Shown here piece by piece: positions 45,996 through 61,265 of a stretch of 64,000 nucleotides of DNA. The notes below the pieces were generated by a model. It was given only the letters and a program-made list of their open reading frames with translations, searched no databases and was not told the origin of the DNA. Origin of the DNA: Cyathus striatus (taxonomy: Eukaryota; Basidiomycota; Agaricomycetes; Agaricales; Nidulariaceae); NCBI GenBank assembly GCA_025738555.1, contig JAOVFP010000013.1, forward strand, positions 2,170,001 through 2,234,000. The letters are read 5' to 3'. Each line of letters starts with the position of its first letter. Within the stretch, counting starts at the first letter, position 1. Made by a program: the position numbers and the translations under genes.

Positions 45996-47653
45996 ATGAT
46001 TCAGACTGGTCTGATACAGAGTGCTCACAGCGATCTTATAACCGACGCGTCTTACGACTTTTACGGGCTTCGTCTAGCGACTTGTAGTTTAGACCAACGG
46101 TGCGTATTTACAATGTAAATCACCTAGTCCAGAAGATGACGTATCTTGTAACTATACAGAATAAAGGTATGGCAGTTGGATGAGACGAACAACACTTGGA
46201 CAGTCGAAGATGACTGGAAGGTGCGCGTGTTCATAGCATACAATCACCTTTGCTAACAGCAAGCTATCTTCGTAGGCTCACGATGCAGCAGTATCCAAAG
46301 TCGCTTGGGCACACCCAGAGTTTGGAAGCGTCATTGCCTCCGGCTCCTTCGACCGTACAGTGAAAGTATGGGAGCAATCTTCGCCTGCCGGTTCTCGCGA
46401 TTCCTCACCCCCAAGTGGTGCGAACGGTCCCGGAGGTGCTTCAAGCCAGTCGAGATGGATTGAAAGAGTCGTATTTTCAGATGCAAAAGGAACAGTACGA
46501 GGCGTCGAATTCGCACCGCATCATTTCGGACTGAAGTTGGTACGTGTACCTATCCCCTGCTATCTTCAGAACTAACATGATCATTCCATCAAGGCTACCC
46601 TCTCATCCGATAATCACCTCCGTATCTACGAATGCCTCGAACAGCCCTCCCTTTCCACCTGGCAGCTTTCTGAGGAAGTAGACGTCGGCGCGCTCCCCAT
46701 AACAGCATCCCCGGCATCTCTCTCCCGCCAACACACAATGGCGCTCGCCACCCCAACACAAACCAACGCCACTCTCGAAGCCGCGCCTGCGAACCTTGTT
46801 GCTCAGGCACTGCAGCAGGGGTTACAGCAAGGCCAAGGAAGACAACAGGGGCAAGGTGTAGGCAATCGCGAAGCCGATGGTGGATGGAGCCTTTCGTGGT
46901 GCAAAGAAAGATACTGGGGTGAAATTATTGCTTGTGCCGCTGGTACGAGTGGGATTGTAAAGGTAGCACCACCCACCAAAGTTCTACCACCTACAGAGAT
47001 CTAATTCATATTCTTCCTAGGTTATCCAACTCTCTCCTTCAAGACGCCCATCCACCCTTCTAACACTCGACCCTTCACCCGCTTCCTCCCCACCCTCCTC
47101 CCTCCCTTCATCACTCACCACTCAAGGAGAAGCAAACGATGTTTCCGCAGCGGCGGCACCTATCACCTCCGTTGCTTGGGCACCTTCCTGTGGTCGCTCG
47201 TACCACCTCATCGCCACTGGCGGTCGAGATGGCCATGTGCGAATCTGGAAGGTCAAGAATCCCGAAGAGAACAGTGATGAGGAGAATGTCGCCCCTGCTG
47301 AGCCCAAGGAGGAAGATGGGAGGTGGACGGCCACTGTTGTCGCTGATTTCGATCATCATAAGTAAGTGGCTAGTAGTTTCTAGGTACTCTGACTGACGTA
47401 GGTCTTGTAGATCTGCTGTGGGACGAGTTGAGTGGAATATCACCGGGTATATGCATCGTTTTTCCAATCTGGATGCTGTTTTAACCTTGCGTTTATTTCT
47501 AGAACTGTCCTCTCATCCGCTGGAAACGACGGCCGGGTTCGGCTTTGGAAAGCTACTTCAGGAAACGTATGGCGCCCCGCAGGGAGCATTGGTGTGGAAC
47601 AAGCAGAAGAAGGCGAAGAGGGAAAAGATAAAGATATTGAGATGGAGTCGTAA
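45996..47653 (+). CDS. SEH1: Seh1-type WD40 nucleoporin
   Basis: Seh1 is a beta-propeller subunit of the Nup84/Nup107 Y-complex of the nuclear pore and of the SEACAT/GATOR2 complex that regulates TORC1. Seven exons: 45996-46099, 46160-46220, 46276-46539, 46594-46962, 47021-47361, 47411-47446 and 47503-47653. The N-terminus MIQTGLIQSAHSDLITDASY, then YGLRLATCSLDQRIKVW, WAHPEFGSVIASGSFDRTVK, the variable insert with a Q-rich stretch (about residues 250-270), IATGGRDGHVRIWK and LSSAGNDGRVRLWK are WD repeats typical of Seh1. The C-terminus is acidic (EEGEEGKDKDIEMES). All introns are GT-AG and 36-58 bases. The start is the first ATG in frame before the first blade. Family assignment is firm. Confidence 0.93.
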
Positions 47654-48218
47654 GGTTGGTTAACTTTTATTCGTGTCTGGAAGCTGTAGACAGTATTTAA
47701 CAAGAATTTCTTTATAGTAGTAGAACATTGTACATTCTTAGGGATTAATCTACGATCGAAACAAGCGCCAAGTGAGCTGCATAAGTACAACAACCCTTCC
47801 CATGCAATTTATCTTCTCATACCGGCTACCTCACTGACTTTATATTTACTTTTAACAGATCTCTACAGACACGAATCTATTAGAGGGGAATTTGTTTCTT
47901 GCCGAGTTATTAAGTACCTTAATCTCAGGGTTTTATCACGCGGCAGTAAGGTCACAAACAAGAAAGCACTTTATTACACGAATAAATCTATGATATTATA
48001 CAGCATGTGGATGATGGGGATATAGTGCACAACAAGTGCCACGCGATCCTATCCTAACGACGGGGTATAGGACTTCCGGTGTGGTCGGTACATAGTGATG
48101 ATGAATGGATGGGTTTTTTTTTGCAAGGAAATGTGTGTTGGGGGTGTTGGTATATACAGAGGGGAAGAGAGGTAAGGCTTGCACTAGCGAGCTCCGTGAA
48201 TGGATGGGGGTGATTGAG
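47654..48218. other. Intergenic region between convergent SEH1 and GDH
   Basis: The 3' flanks of two convergent genes. AT-rich, no further gene recognised. The open frames seen are short and unlike known proteins. Confidence 0.6.
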
Positions 48219-49845
<1,627 letters not shown>

Positions 49846-51184
49846 TGTAATTAAAAGTTGGGTTAAGTGATGAAGTGGTCGTTTGAGAGGTAGAAGTTGA
49901 AGTTGAGCAGTAGAGAAGGTGGAGCACCGACTAAAAATTCCAGCTCTGACTCCTCCTTTTCTCTGAATTCCTTATCTCTAACCCTTATCATTGCCATACG
50001 GCATCTAATCGGTTAAAGGTACAAGGCTGAATTAAACTTGTCTCGATCGGTCGACGGCCCGCGCTGGATGATCTTGAGCGCCCCTGCCATTTTATGGATT
50101 TGCAGGGACCTTCGCTAACGGGAGAGAGGAGGGGGAGGAAGAGTCGCAAGCTAACGCTTTGTCTCACTCGAAGAAAATGCTTTAATGCTACTTCGACAGT
50201 CGGAAAAGGTTTTCTGAGGTACTTAATCTCAGTTGAAATAACGCTACTTGCTAAGAGTTCTGGGCACTTTCTCCATTCTGACGCCTGTACTTTACTTCCG
50301 AAAATCCGACTGTGCTTGGTATTTCCGCAGAAACGCATGTGAGCTGCATTCTTCTGGCATCCGTATCCGCCCGCATCAGACATTTCGAATCAGAGGTCCG
50401 CAGAAGCCTCTTGCGTCTTCTGTTGAATCCTGTATAGATCTGTTATTGCAACGTCGAGCATGAGTCAGTGGTGTTCAACGCCACTATCTTTTGTTATCAG
50501 TGGCAGCTAACTAACTCGATGGAGATTTTTTGCAAGTCCAATTTGAATTAAGTCAAACTGGTCTCACTGATAGCTCTCTCGTAAGAAAACGGCGGTCTGT
50601 TCACTGAAACATGACATTGATGCCGAGAGGGAACGGAGAGGCGTGAGCGCGAACTGCGCGACTGGAGGGGGAATTTGGGTTGATCATGCGACATCAATGG
50701 AAGTAGTGATCGGCGCCTCCCACGTGCAGCTGTGGAGAAACTTGTCCGATGGCAACTTCGGGAGGATCGGACTTGGTTCGGACGGCGAAAGAAAAGAAAA
50801 GAAAACTTCGTTAAGCCCTTCCTTTGAAATATAGGACTCACGGCGCGACATCTGTTAGGTACTCACAGGGCGTAGGGCTTTTTGTGCAACTAAATGGAAC
50901 AAAGAGCGAAGATTATGCGGAGTGAGCACAACGATCATAGGGAATCTTTATTATAAAAATATATGGATAGTATTATTGCTACAGCACAGCCTAAAATCCA
51001 TGGCACACAACTAAAACATTCAGAGCGAGTAACTAAACATACATGTAGGGTTGAATGGAGTCGATATGCATTTCTAAGTATGTATGTGAGCAGTGTGAAA
51101 AATATAGAAATTGAAATGTGAAAGATCAGATCCAGCCAGGCCCTTGTGAAGATCAAAATCAAATCGTGATTTCTCGATTACCGA
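49846..51184. other. Upstream region of GDH and downstream region of CTP synthase
   Basis: About 1.3 kb without a recognisable gene. It must contain the GDH promoter. The pyrimidine-rich stretch on the minus strand next to the ATG is typical of basidiomycete promoters, but no specific site is called. GATA-type words (TGATAA, TTATCA) occur, as would be expected by chance. Confidence 0.5.
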
Positions 51185-53719
51185 TTATGAATCGCGGTTA
51201 ACAATTTGCACCACGTCGTTGTGCTCGTTGCCGTTGACGGTCGTTCCGTTCACCAACACTTCCTGAGTCTCCTTCTTTAACTCATCCTCACCGACCATAG
51301 CATGGGCGGGATGAGGAGGGCGGAAATTGGCCTGTTGGAACTGGATCTGCTCCTCCAGCACAGTACCGCCGCAGGACGCAGCCACGAACCCAAGGAAAGG
51401 AGGTGAAGGGTTCAATGGACGGGTACAGAACTCCGGGTGGGCTTGGAGGCCAACGAAATAGGGATGATCTATTGATAAGGTAAAAACAGGCACTATCAGT
51501 TATCTGATAACCAATTGCCAATCAGTAGATACGCACCGCATAGCTCAAGCACCTGCATACGCTCGCCCTTCTCATCCTTTCCAGCAAATTTCATGCCGTT
51601 CTCCTGCAGACGTTCAACATATTCTGGGTTAACTTCGTACCTATGCCTATGGCGCTCCCAGATCTTGTCTGCCCCACCGTAGAGCTTTCTGGTGAACGAC
51701 TGCTCGGTGTCTTTCTCGAAGACAGTGGGACGAAGTCCAAGTCGCATCGTTCCGCCCATATGAGTCCGCGAGATCTCGGGCATGAAGATTATGACAGGGT
51801 TTTCTGCGTCAGGGTTGAACTCAGAGGAGGTGGCGTCTAAGGTAGGTATCGCGTCAGCGGGGCGTTCAATAAGAAAGCTATGAAGACATGCAAACCTGAG
51901 ATGCCGATGACATTTCGGGCCCACTCGACGACTGCTAGTTGGAAGCCCAAGCAGATACCAAGGAATGGAGTGTTATGTTCACGAGCGTATTTGATGGCAA
52001 GCATCATGCCCTCTGTACCTCGCACTCCAAAGCCTCCTGGTATGAGAATACCACTTTACAACTGTTAGCTCAGCGGTCAAATCTTAAAGATGTCCACGTA
52101 CCCTGCATTGACAACAGATCCCCATGCATCATGATATTTAGCAGGATTGGATACTTGGGTCTCAACTTCTAGGTCTGACGACTCAACCCACTAATGTTCA
52201 CCAGTAAGTAACTACAGCTGCGTGAATCTGAAGTAACATACCAGAATTTGCAATTTCCGGTGAATGCGGAATGAAGAGTGCTCAAGAGCTTTTGTAACAG
52301 ACATGTAGGAATCCTTAAGATCCGTGTATTTTCCAACAAGAGCAATTTTCACTGTATCAAACAGCCTCTCCTGTCTGTATTCAATAACATCAGCACGCAT
52401 TCCGACTTTAACAAATTAAAAATTCACCCAGAAGTCAAATCCTTCCACCTCTTACCCAACGACGCGCCACGCTCCAACATCTCCTTCGTAATCGTCACAG
52501 TGCCCTGTAACTTGAGCCTCTTCTGCAAGTACTGGACAATGCCTTGGCTTTGAAGGAGGAGGGGAACGTGATACACGGAAGTGACGTCATGTACGCCAAA
52601 GACCTGTTCAGAGCTCACGTGGCAGAACATGGAGATCTTGTCCTTGGTGGCTGGGTGGAGGGGTTGGGGAACAATTAGGCGGCATGCGATCTGGGCAAAG
52701 GACGTTAGGATCATGTGTTGAGAGAATATAGGAGAGAGTTGGGGGAAGACGAACCAAGTCAGGAAGCAATCCAAGACCACGAAGCGAATGCACTGTCGTT
52801 TGGGTTGGCTTTGTCTTTTGTTCACCGTGGATGTCAGGGACGAGGGATACGTGAATGAGGGCAAAGTTGTCGTGGCCGACGCGGAACTGGAACTGACGCA
52901 TGGCTTCTACGAAGGGAGCAGATTCGATGTCTCCCACCGTGCCTCCCAGCTACATCACCACAATTATATTAACAACACACAACAAAAATATAAAAGTGGA
53001 AGCATACCTCAATAATACAGACATCCGGCTCCTCATCCGTCTCATCCACAGGAATCTTGGACACCCGCTCAATCCAATCCTGAATCGCATTCGTGACATG
53101 TGGCACGATCTGTCATAGTGTATCTCATCTATAGGCAGATCCTTAAGGACGGATGATGAGGCTATGACAAACCTGGACCGTCTTTCCAAGATATTCGCCT
53201 TTCCTCTGTAACCCATACAATCACTAACCATAAGCCACGGTACTAAACGAAAGCACATGAGATCACAGACCTCCTTCTCGATAACCTCTTTGTAGATCTT
53301 CCCAGTCGTAATATTGTTATCGCGCGACAAAGTTACGTCGAGATACCTCTCGTAATTGCCCAGATCCAGGTCGACCTCGCCACCATCATTCAAGACATAC
53401 ACTTCACCTAGTCATATTTAATATATATTCAATACCACATTCAACTTTACAAAAAAAAGAACAAAAAACATACCGTGCTCAGTAGGCCTCATCGTCCCAG
53501 CATCAATGTTCATATACGGATCGATCTTAATGGCAGTAACCTTCAACCCGGTAGTTTTAAGTAGAAGACCCGTAGAAGATGCTACATATTACGCAAATAC
53601 GAAAGGCAATCAGACCCTAATACAGATAACGATTAAAGAACAATTTAATAGATCTCACCAATAACCCCCTTCCCAATGCCACTGACGACACCACCCGAGA
53701 CTACGATGTATTTTGTCAT
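51185..53719 (-). CDS. URA7: CTP synthase
   Basis: Converts UTP, ATP and glutamine to CTP, the last step of pyrimidine nucleotide synthesis; cytosolic, filament forming. Twelve exons on the minus strand: 53659-53719, 53474-53581, 53271-53407, 53173-53205, 53008-53109, 52755-52949, 52456-52690, 52242-52405, 52102-52190, 51896-52053, 51537-51836 and 51185-51468. All phases fit, giving 621 residues. The synthetase domain has [16 protein letters not shown] at the start, [13 protein letters not shown] and GGTVGDIES. The glutamine amidotransferase domain has [11 protein letters not shown], the nucleophile in FLGICLGFQ (Cys about 409) and HPEF near the end (His-Pro-Glu). The C-terminal tail is polar. 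Exon 4 has only 33 bases. URA7 and URA8 are yeast paralogues; the symbol marks the family. Confidence 0.95.
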
Positions 53720-54056
53720 GATTACTGGTACGACGTCGTACTCCTTCGGGATGATAGAAAGGGAGATATGAGGAGGCCTAACCTTGCAACGGAGGAGTGG
53801 AACGAAAGGGCGTTGAGTTCAAAATTTGCTCGAACTTCCGTTTCCATTTAGCCGATAGACGCTCTTGCCAAACAGGCGCAAAGAAGGGCACTGGCACTGA
53901 TCTTACGCTCCCGCGAATTTCTTGTGACTTCTTGGTAAACTCTTATGAAGCGTCGTATGAGATGGGATGTTATCGTATCGTACTAGGGAATATTACTATA
54001 ATGTGTACATAATTTAACACAAGAGGTCTATAAAGCATAACTAAATCAGAACCAGA

Positions 54057-56393
54057 CTAGAATCCACCATACCCGCGGTCACCACCACTTTTCCTCTCAT
54101 ACCCGCCGCTCCTCCTCTCTCCGCTCCCACCATATCCACCGCTCTTCTTCTCACCACCATATCGTGATCCTCCTGATCCTGATCCTCGGCTAAACGACGA
54201 GCTGCGATCATATGAGCCGGAGGAGTTCCCACCCCTGGTGGATGAGCCGCGACCCATCCAGGACGCAGAACGCTTAGGAGCTCCACTGTCGTACCCACCA
54301 CCACCACCTGAAGAACCACCCCGCGATGAGTTCCATGGAGCTCTCGCACCGAAACTTGAATCGCGCCTCCTGTTACCTCCGCCACCACCACCGCCGCTCA
54401 TCCCCAACCTCTGCAACATCGTCGAAGACACATGAGGCTCGCGATCAAGCTTGCACCCCACCGTAGCCCAATCCTTCAGCCCGTCAATGACAGCTTCCTT
54501 GGACGTCCTCAGCATATCAGCAAGGGGGGCATAGAACCCTAACATGCTGGCAAACGCCTCGCCTACAATCGTGCCGTCCATGCCCGTTAAGGACTTCTCA
54601 ACAGCCACATTGATCTGGTCAGCTCTAGCCTCGTAAGGTAAATCGAACTTGGCAATTGAAGGTTCACGACTGTCCGAGGAGCGCAAGAACTCCTTAGGAT
54701 CCGAGTCGACTTCAGCGGCGAGCTCGCGCACTTGAGTCTCAAGCTCCGCAACAGTAACGGGCACCAAGGGGACCTGTGAAAGTGTCTTGGTGGCGAACTT
54801 CATTTCCCAGGGGAGCAAGACGATATCTCCGCGTCCACTGGTTCCAGCACGTCCGGTACGTCCAACACGATGGATATACTGATCCGAGTCTTTGCAAGCG
54901 CCGACCTGGATGACACGGGTAACGCCGGGATAGTCGACACCACGGGCAGACACATCGCTAGTGACGAGTACTGAGCCGGCAGCCCTGTTCTTCCTGAACA
55001 TATCCGAGACCTTTGCTCTCTGCTGTTGAGTCTTCTTACTATGGATTTCGTAAATGGTTGTCCTGGCACCGACGGGGAGACAAGCCATCGAGAGGCTGCT
55101 CAGCAAATCCGAGAACATCTCGGTCAACTTTGTAGTGGGTAAGAACACCATGACCTTGCTCGAACCGGGGTTCAAGAGTTGATCGTGGGCAATGAGACGC
55201 ATGATATGGGGGATTTGCTGTTCGGCGGTGGGGAGGACAGTGTAATGCTGGGGAATGTGGGCATGTACGGGGGAAGAGTCAACAGGGACACAGTTGACAA
55301 AGGCATGGTTTTGGCTGAGGGAGGATTGGGCAATTTGTTGAATGGCGCGGGAGACAGTGGCGCTGAACATGAAGGTTTGACGTTCGGGAGAAGGAGGCAA
55401 GTATTCCTTGATGCGTTCGATATCATCTCTGAAACCCATGTCCAGAAGCGTATCTGCCTCATCAAGGATGAACTGCGATATACATTAGTAACTTTTCCTG
55501 CACAATTAAAAAGCAAATTACCATCTGCGTCCGGCGAATGGGATCCATACCCCTTTCATTCTCGAGCACATCCATCAAGCGACCAGGGGTCGCAACAACA
55601 ACATCCTTCGAGCCGAAATTCCACTCCCTCATCTGGCGTCCCTTACTCTCTCCACCAACGAACAACTTGACGCCCATACGATGATGCTGCGCAAGCGTCG
55701 ATGCCTCCTTCGCAATCTGCATGGCAAGCTCCCTCGTAGGGGAGATAATAACAGCGCCAACGGTATCCTTCCCAAACTGAGAGATAACATTCCTTGCTTC
55801 CCTGCTATTCTTTTCGACACCAGCAGCAACCAGTGCCTCCTCATACGCTTTCTGCCTAGACTCAACAGCAGGAATCAAAAACGCAAGCGTTTTTCCTGTT
55901 CCAGTCCTTGATTTAACGAGGAGATCACGCGGGCAGCCTTCACCTATCAGACCGCTTTTGGCTGTGTAAGGGTCGACGAGCTCAGGAAGCATGGGAAGAA
56001 TCTTTTCCTGGACGATGGAGAGGGTTTTGAGGCCCATGGTTCCGGTGAGTGCTTTGAGAGTGTTTGGGTGGAGAGAGTCGGCGAGGGAGCTGAAAGAGAT
56101 GGGTGCAGTTTCTAAGGGAACTGCGGTGGGTTTCATTGCGGTGGCTACTGCAGAGCTAAATCGCAGCTGCGAGAAGAATGATCCTGGCATGACTGAGAAA
56201 AGATTAGCATGAGGCGAGGGGAAGATAAGGAAGGAAGAGAGAACATACGTTGGGACCTCATGTTAGTATTATGCAAAGCCATAAAAGAGCGTTTTTGAAA
56301 TACAAGAGAGCGAAGAGTCCTGGCTCCAGTCAAGGTAGAGGAGCGAGCAGAGAGCCTGGTAAGGGCTCCCATGGAAGAGTACAACGAAGCCAT
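54057..56393 (-). CDS. DEAD-box RNA helicase, Mss116-like, probably mitochondrial
   Basis: ATP-dependent RNA helicase. Three exons on the minus strand: 56249-56393, 55522-56192 and 54057-55472, giving 743 residues. The N-terminus is rich in Ser/Arg/Leu without acidic residues (MASLYSSMGALTRLSARSS), which suggests a mitochondrial presequence. Motif I is SRTGTGKT (about 143-150). Ia is PTRELAMQ, Ib TPGRLMD, II DEAD (about 276), III SAT, V SDVSARGVDYPGV and VI HRVGRTGRAG. An Mss116-like C-terminal extension follows, then a Gly/Arg/Ser-rich tail of RGG type from about residue 640. Mss116 aids group I/II intron splicing and translation in yeast mitochondria. The match is by layout and motifs; another mitochondrial DEAD-box paralogue is possible. 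Confidence 0.9.
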
Positions 56394-56683
56394 TATAGTA
56401 ATATCTAAGCGTTTTTAGGGAGAAGGGTCGTTAGTGCAAGTCCTTTTGGGCCAAACCACGTCGGGTTGGGTAAGAATAGAAGGGGGAGGGGAACTGGAGA
56501 GGGAGTTCTTGGAGGTGATTGGCCTAGGATGAAGTCGACCGTGAAGAATAGATTCGACAGCGTGAAGAAGAATACAATTTTTTTGGGACGTGACAATTTT
56601 CGAACGTTCACACGGATGGTCACAGGTTGCGTGACTAATTTGAATGGGGTAAGACGCGACGCGCGACGCGGGGTAAACATCAG

Positions 56684-56822
56684 GATGGCTCCTCCTACCA
56701 TTAAAAAACCACAGGAAATGGCAGATGTCGTTTGGAATGTCGTCGCCCAGTGCTTAGACGAAAAATTGATTATTCAGGCGAATATGGGCCAAATTATTAG
56801 GCAGCTGGCTGCGGCTGTTTGA
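56684..56822 (+). pseudogene. Last-exon remnant of the kinase-like gene
   Basis: Encodes MAPPTIKKPQEMADVVWNVV, QCLDEKLIIQ and IIRQLAAAV, matching the last exon of the copy at 60431 (and less closely 44847). Even the following 3' flank shares GAGGATGTGACT. No upstream exon is found; the preceding sequence is the promoter side of the helicase gene. A duplicated or leftover fragment, probably not expressed. Confidence 0.75.
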
Positions 56823-59800
56823 TTCCATATACTGTAACGTTACTTCCTTTGAAGACCTGACCAGCGATCATTACTTTAAAACATGAATCTGATATACATA
56901 CGTGTCTCGTACTTAGATCTTACATTCCAACATCATGTTTCTACATTACTATATATAGGCCCCCATCTGTGCACCTGGCAATAATAAAGTAACGAAAAGT
57001 GAGGAGGATGTGACTAATTAATAGACTGCAAAGCCGCGAGCATCTTCCAGATTCCGACGCGCAATTGGAGACCGAGATGAAAAAACAATAAAATATCTAA
57101 ACACGGTTGTTCCGCAACCGGACCACGACCACCGTGTACTTCCCCCGCACTCTTACCCCTCCTTGAGAGATCCACACGTCCTACACAGGCATGTAGTTAT
57201 GTATGCCCCAACAGCGACCATAATGCCATTTTCAAGGCCGCACGTAGTAGCGCCTTCTTAATTAAGTGCAATGGGAGCAGCAGCTTATTGCTGTTGGTAG
57301 CGCTCTGGAGATTATGTTCCCAGTGCGATAACTTAAAGGCTGGCACCGACCAAGATGCCAGATGCTTCTGTTCACATGGTGCAGATTAACATCTGGATTC
57401 TGACAGAGGATTACCCATTGGCAAAATGCATGCACACTTACGTACAAAGGAGCGAGAAAAGTGGTGAGATAAGGCTTTACTTTGAGATTGTGGTGAAGAT
57501 GGACTGTAGGCAACGTGCGCGTGATGGGTATTGGCATTTGTACTTGTCCTACGGTCCCAGATACGTAAGGTGGCTTTCAACTGCAAATATCAAGCCAACG
57601 AATGGCTAATATAGCGCAAGAAGCCCGACCCGATGAAGCAGCGTGCGGCAAACCCAAAATGACCCACGAATTGTTCCTGCTCCCCGAAAGTTGCTGAAAA
57701 CAAGGCTCCGGAGAAGAAAAGGTAGCACGAATGACACCTCTAAGCTTGCCAACAGAGCCGGCTGAGACTTTCAGCTACTAGTGGACCGCCAGTGCTAGTG
57801 AAAATTCTACGCTACGCTTAGTTAGTGGTAGAAGACAAAAGGCCGCCAGACCAATCACTGTGTGTCCAACAAAGAGTGCTTGAGGTACGTTGGGTCCTTC
57901 CGCAACGAGCATCTCTTTTGGTGAATGCTGACTATTAAACTTTAAACGAAGCACCATTCAATGCTGTTGCAAGTCAGCGGGTCTTCTTGAATATGTGCAG
58001 GGAATGGAAGAAGGGGTCTACGCTGCAGCCATATACTATCGGTGTTTCTGAGACAGCGTGAGATTGATGAAATTGTTGTACCATGAATAGACATTACAGA
58101 AAAACAACTGGTGTTCCTAAGGTGTGCCGCCAACGGGAAGCTCCGTAGGAAAGATAGCGGCTCCATATAAGGCAAGTTGCTATGTCCGGAAAGAGGTGTA
58201 GATATTGGGCCACAACGAGGCTAAGGGCATGGCATGGAAACCAACGACCACAAGAAGGCAAAACGATATCCAGAAATCAGTAGAGGACCGTCAAAGCGGT
58301 AACTAACTTGACAGTTTGCGTACTCGAAGTCCTCGGTGCAAGGCACACGCCTGGCAAATGAAATTTTAGCAAAAACCATGTGTAGAGTAGCACGTTAGGC
58401 TACAAGAGACAGATGGTAGCCTAATGTTGGCAATCTAGGGTTTGCGCAGGCCAATGTCATCAGAGCCCTGTTGCTTTACACAGAAAAGCTCCGCCGTCGC
58501 AGTGGTTATCGACTAACGCTCGACGTATAGAGTACAGCTTTATTCCAAGAGAACCCAAGTGATAGGAATCAACGAAGTTGATTCCTGCGACAAGACAATA
58601 TGAAATGAATTCTAGACAGTGCAAGATCATCAGCACCTTGTGATCACCTTTCGAAATAGATTGGACTTTGACACATAGAAGATGAGTCAAGGCCTTGTCC
58701 GTGTAACGGGATACTGTAACTTAGCTAGAAATCGGTCGACGGGACCGTCGGGACGGTCACGTCTAACTCTAGTCCAGTCGTTGGTCACAAAGAGCAGTCT
58801 TTAGGGTTATCTATAATGTCGCTCTTCGTTTGACCAACGAATCAGATCGGCGAGGTTATCTTCATATCTCCCACTAAAACTCTTCACATTGATCAATCAA
58901 GGAGTCGACGCTTATATTAGGCAACGGGAGGCTTCGTAGTTGTTTGCAATAGCTTCCATCAGCGGGGCCCCGTGTAACAGCGTGGTTGGTTTTGACATTT
59001 GAGTCTTGACATCAGCATCAGCATCAGCTGCAGGAATATGCCCCAAGTACCGGGTACCCTGAGGAGTTCATAGTGAGAGAATTTTCTCATATCACTATTT
59101 GAAAATTCCGTCTTAAACAGCGTGAAATTCCTTGTTGAATTAGAGTTCCTAAAACGTCGAGCAATTCACGTTGGCTGCATTGCTAACTTCCACGCATAAT
59201 CGTCCCAGACAGATCCTCATGCGGAAACCACCCAGCGTAATTAATCTGAGATACAGCATCTTTCAAAACTACGGGGTCAGCGGGCGGCCATTATAATGAC
59301 ATGACTTTGGATAAACGTTATGTGGGGCACATGTCCTACATAATTTAGTAAGTTGCTTTATGTTAACCACACGGTAAAAATATTGCTACATCGAGCAGGC
59401 CGTCCCAGCACCAGCATATCATATTGATATATCGTCATGTACTATCACCCCAGGGACCGTAGATATTTTATAAGGTATGCAGGGATCTGTCATCCTTGTC
59501 ATGCTTGCCGTCGGGTGATTACTTAAGTTATCCGTAATCTGCCAGATCTTTTCAGTGACCTAACGGTACGCCTTGGGTACGCCCCGTTTTACACAATATA
59601 ATGCTACCTGTATCTTTGGGGACATGTAGTATACAGACTCGCGTTCCTTGGGGGGATCCAATGTTATCTACAGCGCATGTGAGTTTACTCATCTCGGCAC
59701 GGGATCAATAAAAACTGTCTCCGAGTCCGTGCCACGTCTCCACGAGGATTGCTCCTCTTCTCGACTGGTTTAATAGTCAGAGAATGTACACGGACCACGC

Positions 59801-60430
59801 ACAATGCTCTTTAGGTGGAAAAACACCACTATTACAGGTCAAGTATGGCTGCCGTGGTGCAAAGATATGTTACAGGAGAAGGTTTGTATTTAATTTGTGT
59901 TTTCCAGCTGAACATTTCCTCGTGCCGGTTTCATCACTCATAGCTAGTTTGACAGATGCAGTGAGTATTGGCACGAAGGCGCTCCCTTCATCTCCTGGGG
60001 GGCGGCTCCAAGGGAAGGTACTTATCTTTCCTACCGCTAGCTTCGTGATTTCAGATGAAACTTAATTTCATTCTATATTTAGTACTTACATTCGAGGTAA
60101 TTGGATTGTGTGGTTAATTAATGTCCTCAGGAAAGGACAACGAACGGAAGATTTGATTGGGGATATCAGAGTGTGCGGGGGTTGTTGAAGATTACTATCC
60201 CTCTGACAATATTTACAGTTATCTCGACAGGATAATGGTCGTCACAACCTCGCACATACAAAAGTGCGAACCTACCATGAACGATCGGCAAACGTTTCCA
60301 TTCCCCTTCCCAAACCCTCCCACATATCTTGTTAGGTATTAACACACCATGGACTATAGCGGTCGAAGAAAGTTACTCACGAGGGCTCAAAGGGTGGGTT
60401 CATTTGTTCTTTCTCTTTTCTCCAGCCTGA
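56823..60430. other. Gene-free host sequence
   Basis: 3.6 kb with normal base composition, no coding frame with recognisable features, no tRNA signature and no bounded repeat. Any short ORF or non-coding RNA here would not be visible from sequence alone. Confidence 0.5.
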
Positions 60431-61265
60431 ATGTTTGCACAGGCCAATCCCATGGGATCTTCTTGTACCAACACTCCCAATGACCTTGTCGTATGTGATT
60501 TCAAGCTCTCGCTTCTCTACCAAGGCATGCACAAGCTATACGAACACCCTGCCGAGTTCAGATACCTCTACAAACCGAGAGGCAATATGCTTGTGTGGAC
60601 CGCAGGATTTGATACTCGCGGCTTGGACCTTGTTGTAGGCGTCTCACTAATTATAGTTCTTCATATGCTCATTAACTTTGAATAGGTCTTACGGACTGCT
60701 GAGGCACTATGTTGCCTTCATTCAGATGGCAGGGTTCACGGAAATTTAGGGCCGGTGAGTAGTATTTTCTCTCACGTACTTAAGTCTACTTAAGGCGATC
60801 GACGCACTTTAATACTTAACTGAGATTTGTCAGGGTGCTTTTAATCTCGATAAGGAGTCCATCATGCTATTGGACGTAGGCCTCTATGGGTTGGCACAGG
60901 AGAATCTGAATCACATTCCCTGGAGCCCTGCACATGACTACAAAGCAAGGGAGGAGCTTGTAAGGGAGGTGGTTATCCCTAGCGAGGTTATGGATCTGCA
61001 TTCGTGGGCGAAGACGATGATTTGCGTGCGTTCTATTTTCTGCTCCCAGTTCAAAGCACTGCGCTGATCATGATTGGATCATACGCAGCTTTACTCTCGT
61101 AGAAAGCTCAAAGCTTCTGTAAGTACGATGGCTCCTCCTACAATTACAAAACCACAGGAAATGCCGGAAGGCATTTGGAATGTCGTTGCCGAATGTTTAG
61201 ACGAAGACCTTGACATTCAAGTCAATATGAGTTGGGTTGTTGGGCAGCTGGCTGCGATTATTTGA
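60431..61265 (+). CDS. Kinase-like protein (C-lobe; probable pseudokinase), copy 2
   Basis: Four exons, 60431-60634, 60686-60754, 60834-61025 and 61089-61265, giving about 213 residues. Exons 2 and 3 are 69 and 192 bases, exactly as in copy 1. Motifs: KPRGNMLVWTAGFD, RVHGNLGP (catalytic-loop Asp replaced by Asn), IMLLDVGLYGLA (DVG for DFG), MDLHSWAKTMIC and the C-terminal KPQEMPEGIWNVVAECLDED. The N-terminal 45 residues differ from copy 1 (MFAQANPMGSSCTNTPNDLV). An upstream exon from about 60350 (MDYSGRRKLLTRAQ) is possible. The N-lobe is not seen, so a truncated paralogue or a pseudokinase is likely. Confidence 0.65.
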
